DNA from: Thiohalobacter thiocyanaticus
GTDB lineage: Bacteria > Pseudomonadota > Gammaproteobacteria > Thiohalobacterales > Thiohalobacteraceae
Direction: 5' to 3'
NCBI RefSeq assembly: GCF_002356355.1
Contig: NZ_AP018052.1
Coordinates: 1,488,001 to 1,552,000 of the forward strand
DNA length: 64,000 nucleotides
In this document: piece after piece, positions 60,027-64,000 of the stretch
Position numbering within the stretch: the stretch's first letter is position 1
How the letters are laid out: every line of letters begins with the position of its first letter
The notes under the pieces: generated by a model
The model's database searches: none
The model's input: the letters and a program-made list of their open reading frames with translations, nothing else
Told to the model about the DNA's origin: nothing
Made by a program: the position numbers and the translations under genes

Positions 60027-61619
60027 ATGGCATTGGTACCCGCTGAATCGAACACCGGCTTCGCCGCCCTGCCGGCCTGGCGCCAGATGGCCTTCATGGT
60101 CGTGCTGGCCGCCGGCGTGGCGATCGGGGTGGCGGCCTTCTTCTGGCTGCGCGCCCCCACCTACAGCGTGCTCTACAGCAACCTGGCCGAGGCTGACGTC
60201 ACCCAGGTGATGAACGCGCTGCAGCAGCACGGCATTCCGCACAGGATCGATCAGGGCACCGGCGCGCTGATGGTGCCGGCGGGCGAGGTGCACAATGCCC
60301 GCCTCAAACTGGCCGGCGAGGGGCTGCCCGAGAGCGGCGTGGCCGGGTTCGAGTTGCTCAAGGAGGAACAGGGGTTCGGGACCAGCCAGTTCATCGAGAA
60401 CGCCCGCTACCAGCATGCCCTGGAAGGGGAGTTGTCCCGCACCGTGGCCGCACTGCGCAACGTCAAGGAGGCACGGGTGCATCTGGCCCTGCCCAAGCGC
60501 AGCGTATTCGTGCGCCGTCAGGAGGAGCCCACCGCCTCGGTGGTGGTGCATATGTATGCCGGGCGCAGCCTGGACGAGGGTCAGGTCGCCTCGGTGGTGC
60601 ACCTGGTCGCCTCCAGCGTCCCGCACCTGAATCCCGGCAATGTCACCGTCGTGGACCAGAACGGCAACCTGCTCAACTCGAAGCAGGATTCCGAATTCGC
60701 CATGACCGGTACCCAGTTCACCTATAACAGGAAACTGGAGGAGACCTATACCCAGCGCATTCTCAGCCTGCTCGAACCCATGGTGGGCAACAACGGCGTG
60801 CGTGCCCAGGTCACGGCCGAGCTGGACTTCACCCGCACCGAGCGTACCGAGGAAACCTACAACCCGGATCTGCCGGCGCTGCGCAGTGAACAGGTCAGCG
60901 AGGAACAGATGGGGGCGGGCGGCGGCGCGGTCGGGGTGCCGGGCACCCTGGCCAACACCCCGCCGGGGCCGCAGGCCGAGGCTGCGGGCATGAGCCAGTC
61001 CAACAGCAGCCGGCGCAGTACCCGCAACTACGAGCTGGACAAGACCATCAGTCACACCAGGCTGGCCACCGGCACCATCCGCCAGCTGTCCATCGCCGTG
61101 GTGATCGACGACAAGCGGGTGCCGGGACCGGACGGCACGGCCACCCGCGAGCCCTGGACCCAGGAAGAACTGGACAAGTTCACCACCCTGGTGCGCGAGG
61201 CCGTGGGCTTCGATGCCCGCCGCGGCGACAGCGTGCAGGTGATCAACGCCGCCTTCCAGGAAGCGCCGGTGCCCGAGCCGCTGCCCGAGCCGTCGCTGTG
61301 GGAACAGGCCTGGGTCTGGGATGCGCTCAAGCAGACCGCCGGCGTGCTGGTGGTGCTGATCTTCTTCTTCGGCGTGCTGCGCCCGATCATGCGCAACCTG
61401 GCCGAGCGCGGCCGCTCTGAGCAATCGGGCATGATGCCGGCCATGGAGGGCGCGGACATGAGCAGCCCCGAGGCGCTGGCCGCCGCGGCCGGGCAGGGCG
61501 CGCTGCCGCGGCCGGCCCAGGCCTACGAGGAGCAGATGGGCAACGCCCGCAACCTGGTCGCGCAGGATCCCAAGCGGGTTGCACAGGTGGTCAAGAACTG
61601 GGTGAAGGACGATGGCTGA
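60027..61619 (+). CDS. fliF: Flagellar MS-ring protein FliF
   Basis: The 530-residue inner-membrane ring protein has two membrane helices (about residues 20-45 and 435-460), the ring-building domains starting YSVLYSNLAEADVTQVMNAL, and the GEGLPESGVAGFELL and ARVHLALPKRSVFVR blocks. The cytoplasmic C-terminus NLVAQDPKRVAQVVKNWV binds FliG. The stop overlaps the fliG start by 8 bases. The ribosome site is weak. Confidence 0.96.
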   Translation: MALVPAESNTGFAALPAWRQMAFMVVLAAGVAIGVAAFFWLRAPTYSVLYSNLAEADVTQVMNALQQHGIPHRIDQGTGALMVPAGEVHNARLKLAGEGLPESGVAGFELLKEEQGFGTSQFIENARYQHALEGELSRTVAALRNVKEARVHLALPKRSVFVRRQEEPTASVVVHMYAGRSLDEGQVASVVHLVASSVPHLNPGNVTVVDQNGNLLNSKQDSEFAMTGTQFTYNRKLEETYTQRILSLLEPMVGNNGVRAQVTAELDFTRTERTEETYNPDLPALRSEQVSEEQMGAGGGAVGVPGTLANTPPGPQAEAAGMSQSNSSRRSTRNYELDKTISHTRLATGTIRQLSIAVVIDDKRVPGPDGTATREPWTQEELDKFTTLVREAVGFDARRGDSVQVINAAFQEAPVPEPLPEPSLWEQAWVWDALKQTAGVLVVLIFFFGVLRPIMRNLAERGRSEQSGMMPAMEGADMSSPEALAAAAGQGALPRPAQAYEEQMGNARNLVAQDPKRVAQVVKNWVKDDG

Positions 61620-62628
61620 GAATACCCCCACCAAGCTCAACGGCGCCGAACGCGCGGCGATCTTCCTGATGTCGCTGGGCGAGGAGAACGCCTCGCAGGT
61701 GCTCAAGCACATGGGCCCGAAGGAGGTCCAGCGCGTCGGTGCGGCCATGGCGACCATGACCAATGTCTCGCGCGAGCAGGTGGAGAACGTGCTCGGCGAC
61801 TTCATGGAGACCTACGACAACCAGACCAACCTGGGCGTGGGCTCGGAGGAATACATCCGCAAGGTGCTGGTGGACGCCCTGGGCGAGGAGAAGGCCGGCA
61901 CCATGGTCGACCGCATCCTGCTCGGCCACAACACCAAGGGCCTGGAATCACTGAAGTGGATGGACGCGCGCGCGGTGGCCGAACTGATCCGGTTGGAGCA
62001 CCCCCAGATCATGGCCATCGTGCTGTCCTACCTGGACTCGGATCATGCCGCCGAGGTGATTGCCTTCCTGCCCGAGCGGGTGCGGGTCGACGTACTGCTG
62101 CGCATCGCCACCCTGGACGGCATCCAGCCGGCCGCGCTGCAGGAACTGGACGAGATCATGGAACGCCAGTTCAGCGGCAATCAGAACACCATCCAGTCCT
62201 CGGGGGTGGGCGGCGTGAAGTCCACCGCCGACATTCTGAACTTCATCGACAGTTCGATGGAGGCCGAGATCATGGACATGATCAAGGACGCCGATGCCGA
62301 ACTGGGCCAGCAGATCCAGGACCTGATGTTCGTGTTCGACAACCTGGTCGACGTCGACGACATGGGCGTGCAGGCGCTGCTGCGCGAGGTCTCCTCCGAG
62401 ACGCTGATCATCGCGCTGAAGGGCGCCGACGAAGGGGTCAAGGAGAAGATCTTCAAGAACATGTCCAAACGCGCCTCCGAGATGCTGCGTGACGACCTGG
62501 AGGCCAAGGGCCCGGTACGCATCAGCGAGGTCGAGACCGCGCAGAAGGAGATCCTGGCCATCGCCCGGCGCATGGCCGAGGCCGGCGACATCAGTCTCGG
62601 CGGCAAGGGGGCGGAGGAATATGTATAA
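61612..62628 (+). CDS. fliG: Flagellar motor switch protein FliG
   Basis: The 338-residue C-ring protein starts ENTPTKLNGAERAAIFLMSLGE. The middle domain has the EHPQIMAIVLSYL motif, and the C-terminal torque helix carries the charged LLREVSSETLIIALKGADEGVKEKI and KRASEMLRDDLEAKGPVR segments that meet MotA, quoted in pieces here: SSETLIIALKGADEG and RASEMLRDDLEAKGPVR. It is coupled to fliF. Confidence 0.96.
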   Translation: MAENTPTKLNGAERAAIFLMSLGEENASQVLKHMGPKEVQRVGAAMATMTNVSREQVENVLGDFMETYDNQTNLGVGSEEYIRKVLVDALGEEKAGTMVDRILLGHNTKGLESLKWMDARAVAELIRLEHPQIMAIVLSYLDSDHAAEVIAFLPERVRVDVLLRIATLDGIQPAALQELDEIMERQFSGNQNTIQSSGVGGVKSTADILNFIDSSMEAEIMDMIKDADAELGQQIQDLMFVFDNLVDVDDMGVQALLREVSSETLIIALKGADEGVKEKIFKNMSKRASEMLRDDLEAKGPVRISEVETAQKEILAIARRMAEAGDISLGGKGAEEYV

Positions 62629-62639
62629 ACGCAGATGCA

Positions 62640-62722
62640 GTAGGATGGGTGAAGCGAAGCGCAACCCATCGCCGGGCGGCATGATGATGGGTTACGGCGC
62701 GTTGCGCCTTCACCCATCCTAC
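62640..62722. repeat. Interspersed palindrome, family A copy 8
   Basis: GTAGGATGGGTGAAGCGAAG and GCGCCTTCACCCATCCTAC ends, CAACCCATCG / GATGGGTTACG inside. It begins 12 bases after the fliG stop and ends 20 bases before fliH, inside the fli operon. Confidence 0.93.
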
Positions 62723-62742
62723 AGGACGTTTCGGGTACTTTT

Positions 62743-63375
62743 ATGAGCACCAAGGTCATTCCCAGTGAACAACTTCAGGGCATCGAGGGCTGGTCCCTGC
62801 CGGACGTCTCCGACCCGCAGGCCCGCGAGGATGCCGGTACGCCCATGACGGCGCGCCAACTCGAGGAGCTGCAGCGCGAGGCGCAGGCCGAGGGTTTCGA
62901 GCAGGGCCGCCGGGAAGGCCTGGCGGCCGGGCAGAAGGAGATCCGGGCGCGGGTGCACGAACTCGGTCATCTGATGCAGACCCTGGCCCGGCCGCTGGAA
63001 CAGCTGGACGAGACGGTGGAGCAGCAGCTGGTCGATCTGGTGGTACTGATCGCCCGCCAGCTGATCCGGCGCGAACTCAGGACCGAGCCGGGCGAGATCC
63101 TGGCCGTGATCCGCGAGGCCATGGCGCTGCTGCCGCTGGCCGCGACCAATGTGCGCCTGCACCTGCATCCGGAGGACGCCGAACTGGTGCGTTCCAATCT
63201 GTCCCTGAGCAGCGAGGAGCAGACCTGGCGGGTGGTCGAGGATCCGGTCATTGCCCGCGGAGGCTGCAAGGTGATGTCGGAGACATCGCAGATCGATGCC
63301 ACGCTCGAGAATCGGATCAATGCCGTGATCGCCCGCCTGCTCGGCGGCGAACGCGCCGACGACGCGGAGCAGTGA
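62743..63375 (+). CDS. fliH: Flagellar assembly protein FliH
   Basis: The 210-residue stator of the export ATPase has the GxxxG-like, charged helical N-terminal part (QREAQAEGFEQGRREGLAAG) and the C-terminal domain with LVVLIARQLIRRELRTEPG, HLHPEDAELV and RGGCKVMSETSQIDATLENRI. It binds FliI and tethers it to the export gate. No clear ribosome site is seen after repeat A8, so translation may be weak or coupled. Confidence 0.93.
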   Translation: MSTKVIPSEQLQGIEGWSLPDVSDPQAREDAGTPMTARQLEELQREAQAEGFEQGRREGLAAGQKEIRARVHELGHLMQTLARPLEQLDETVEQQLVDLVVLIARQLIRRELRTEPGEILAVIREAMALLPLAATNVRLHLHPEDAELVRSNLSLSSEEQTWRVVEDPVIARGGCKVMSETSQIDATLENRINAVIARLLGGERADDAEQ

Positions 63376-63376
63376 C

Positions 63377-64000
63377 GTGAGCGTGGCCAGCCTCGATCCC
63401 AACCGCAACCCCCTGTGGCAGCAGCGCCTGGGGCGCTACAGCGAGCGCCTGGGCGAGGGCGTGCCGCTGGTGGTCGAGGGCCGGCTGACGCGCATGGTCG
63501 GCCTGACCCTGGAGGCGGTCGGCTGCCAGACCGCCATCGGCGGGCGCTGCCTCATCGTCAATCCGGACGGCAGCGAGATCGAGGCCGAGGTGGTGGGCTT
63601 CGGCGGCGAGAAGCTCTATCTCATGCCCATCGGCGATCTGCAGGGGCTGGCGCCCAACGCCCGGGTGATTCCGACCAACCGGGCCTGTGAGGCGCCGGTG
63701 GGGCCGCATCTGCTCGGGCGGGTGCTAGACGGCGCCGGCCGGCCGCTGGACGGGCGCGGTCCCTTGCAGGTCGAGGAGCGCATGCCCATCACCGGCCGCT
63801 TGATCAACCCGCTGGCGCGTGCGCCCATCCGCGAGCCGCTGGATGTGGGCGTGCGCTCCATCAACTCGCTGCTTACCGTCGGCCGCGGCCAGCGCATGGG
63901 CCTGTTCGCCGGCTCCGGCGTGGGCAAGAGTGTGCTGCTGAGCATGATGACGCGCTATACCAACGCCGATGTCATTGTGGTGGGTCTGATCGGCGAGCGT
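63377..64000 (+). CDS. fliI: Flagellum-specific ATP synthase FliI (3' partial)
   Basis: The GTG start is 1 base after the fliH stop, and the frame is open to the right edge (208 codons, about half of the usual 440-450 residues). Visible are the N-terminal beta-barrel (VEGRLTRMVGLTLEAVG), LLGRVLDGAGRPLDG and the ATPase core with Walker A GSGVGKS (179-185), ending VVGLIGER. FliI is the F1-like ATPase of the flagellar type III export apparatus. Confidence 0.95.
   Translation, partial: MSVASLDPNRNPLWQQRLGRYSERLGEGVPLVVEGRLTRMVGLTLEAVGCQTAIGGRCLIVNPDGSEIEAEVVGFGGEKLYLMPIGDLQGLAPNARVIPTNRACEAPVGPHLLGRVLDGAGRPLDGRGPLQVEERMPITGRLINPLARAPIREPLDVGVRSINSLLTVGRGQRMGLFAGSGVGKSVLLSMMTRYTNADVIVVGLIGER

Overview
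The window is a GC-rich, densely coding chromosomal segment of a gammaproteobacterium. The evidence is a polar-flagellum cluster of the Pseudomonas/Vibrio type (FleQ/FleS/FleR, FlaG, FlgZ, CheV beside FlgA), GreB, TcdA, Fpr, a RelA-type (p)ppGpp synthetase and Mla-like lipid transport. The gene order and the many interspersed palindromic repeats suggest an environmental lineage near Chromatiales/Ectothiorhodospiraceae, but the genus cannot be fixed from this window. There is no transposase, phage gene or CRISPR array. The only RNA gene seen is tRNA-Arg(CCT).

Left half (1-30.8 kb): housekeeping and accessory metabolism in short operons. In order: a truncated membrane protein; greB; rtcA; two small unknown proteins; tcdA and a spermidine-synthase-like protein; fpr; phrB with a thioredoxin/HEAT protein; msrA-DUF488-DUF2007; a two-RCK potassium channel with a small four-helix membrane partner; a response regulator; a radical SAM protein; a double CDGSH protein, rhomboid and metallophosphoesterase; a CarS-like membrane protein. 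Then come a partner-switching cassette (HDOD-PP2C, RsbW-like, STAS), an MlaEFD-type lipid ABC transporter with a lipoprotein, an AEC carrier, relA, a hybrid histidine kinase with a response regulator, a ClC protein and the tRNA.

Right half (30.75-64 kb): a continuous flagellar and chemotaxis region. On the minus strand lie flgZ-flgN-flgM and flgA; on the plus strand cheV-cheR, flgBCDEFGHIJKL, a REC-REC-PAS-GGDEF-EAL gene, fliC-flaG-fliD-fliS-fliT, fleQ, fleSR and fliEFGH, with fliI cut by the right edge. Visible promoter matches reconstruct a hierarchy. A sigma-70-like promoter precedes fleQ. Sigma-54 sites precede flgA, flgB, fleS and fliE. Sigma-28 sites precede flgM, fliC, the GGDEF-EAL gene and, outside the cluster, the PP2C/anti-sigma/STAS cassette. 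Cyclic-di-GMP links recur: the FleQ LFRS motif, the FlgZ PilZ motifs and the GGDEF-EAL enzyme.

The most unusual non-coding feature is a set of at least five families of interspersed palindromes. One (family D) forms 24-34 bp inverted arms around six successive intergenic regions from flgL to fleS, and these usually enclose other repeat families. Another repeat is inserted in frame inside flgJ. No single wholly new system is evident. The best candidates for follow-up are the nested repeats, the sigma-28-linked partner-switching cassette, the RelA with intact HD motifs and the compositionally foreign centre of fliC.
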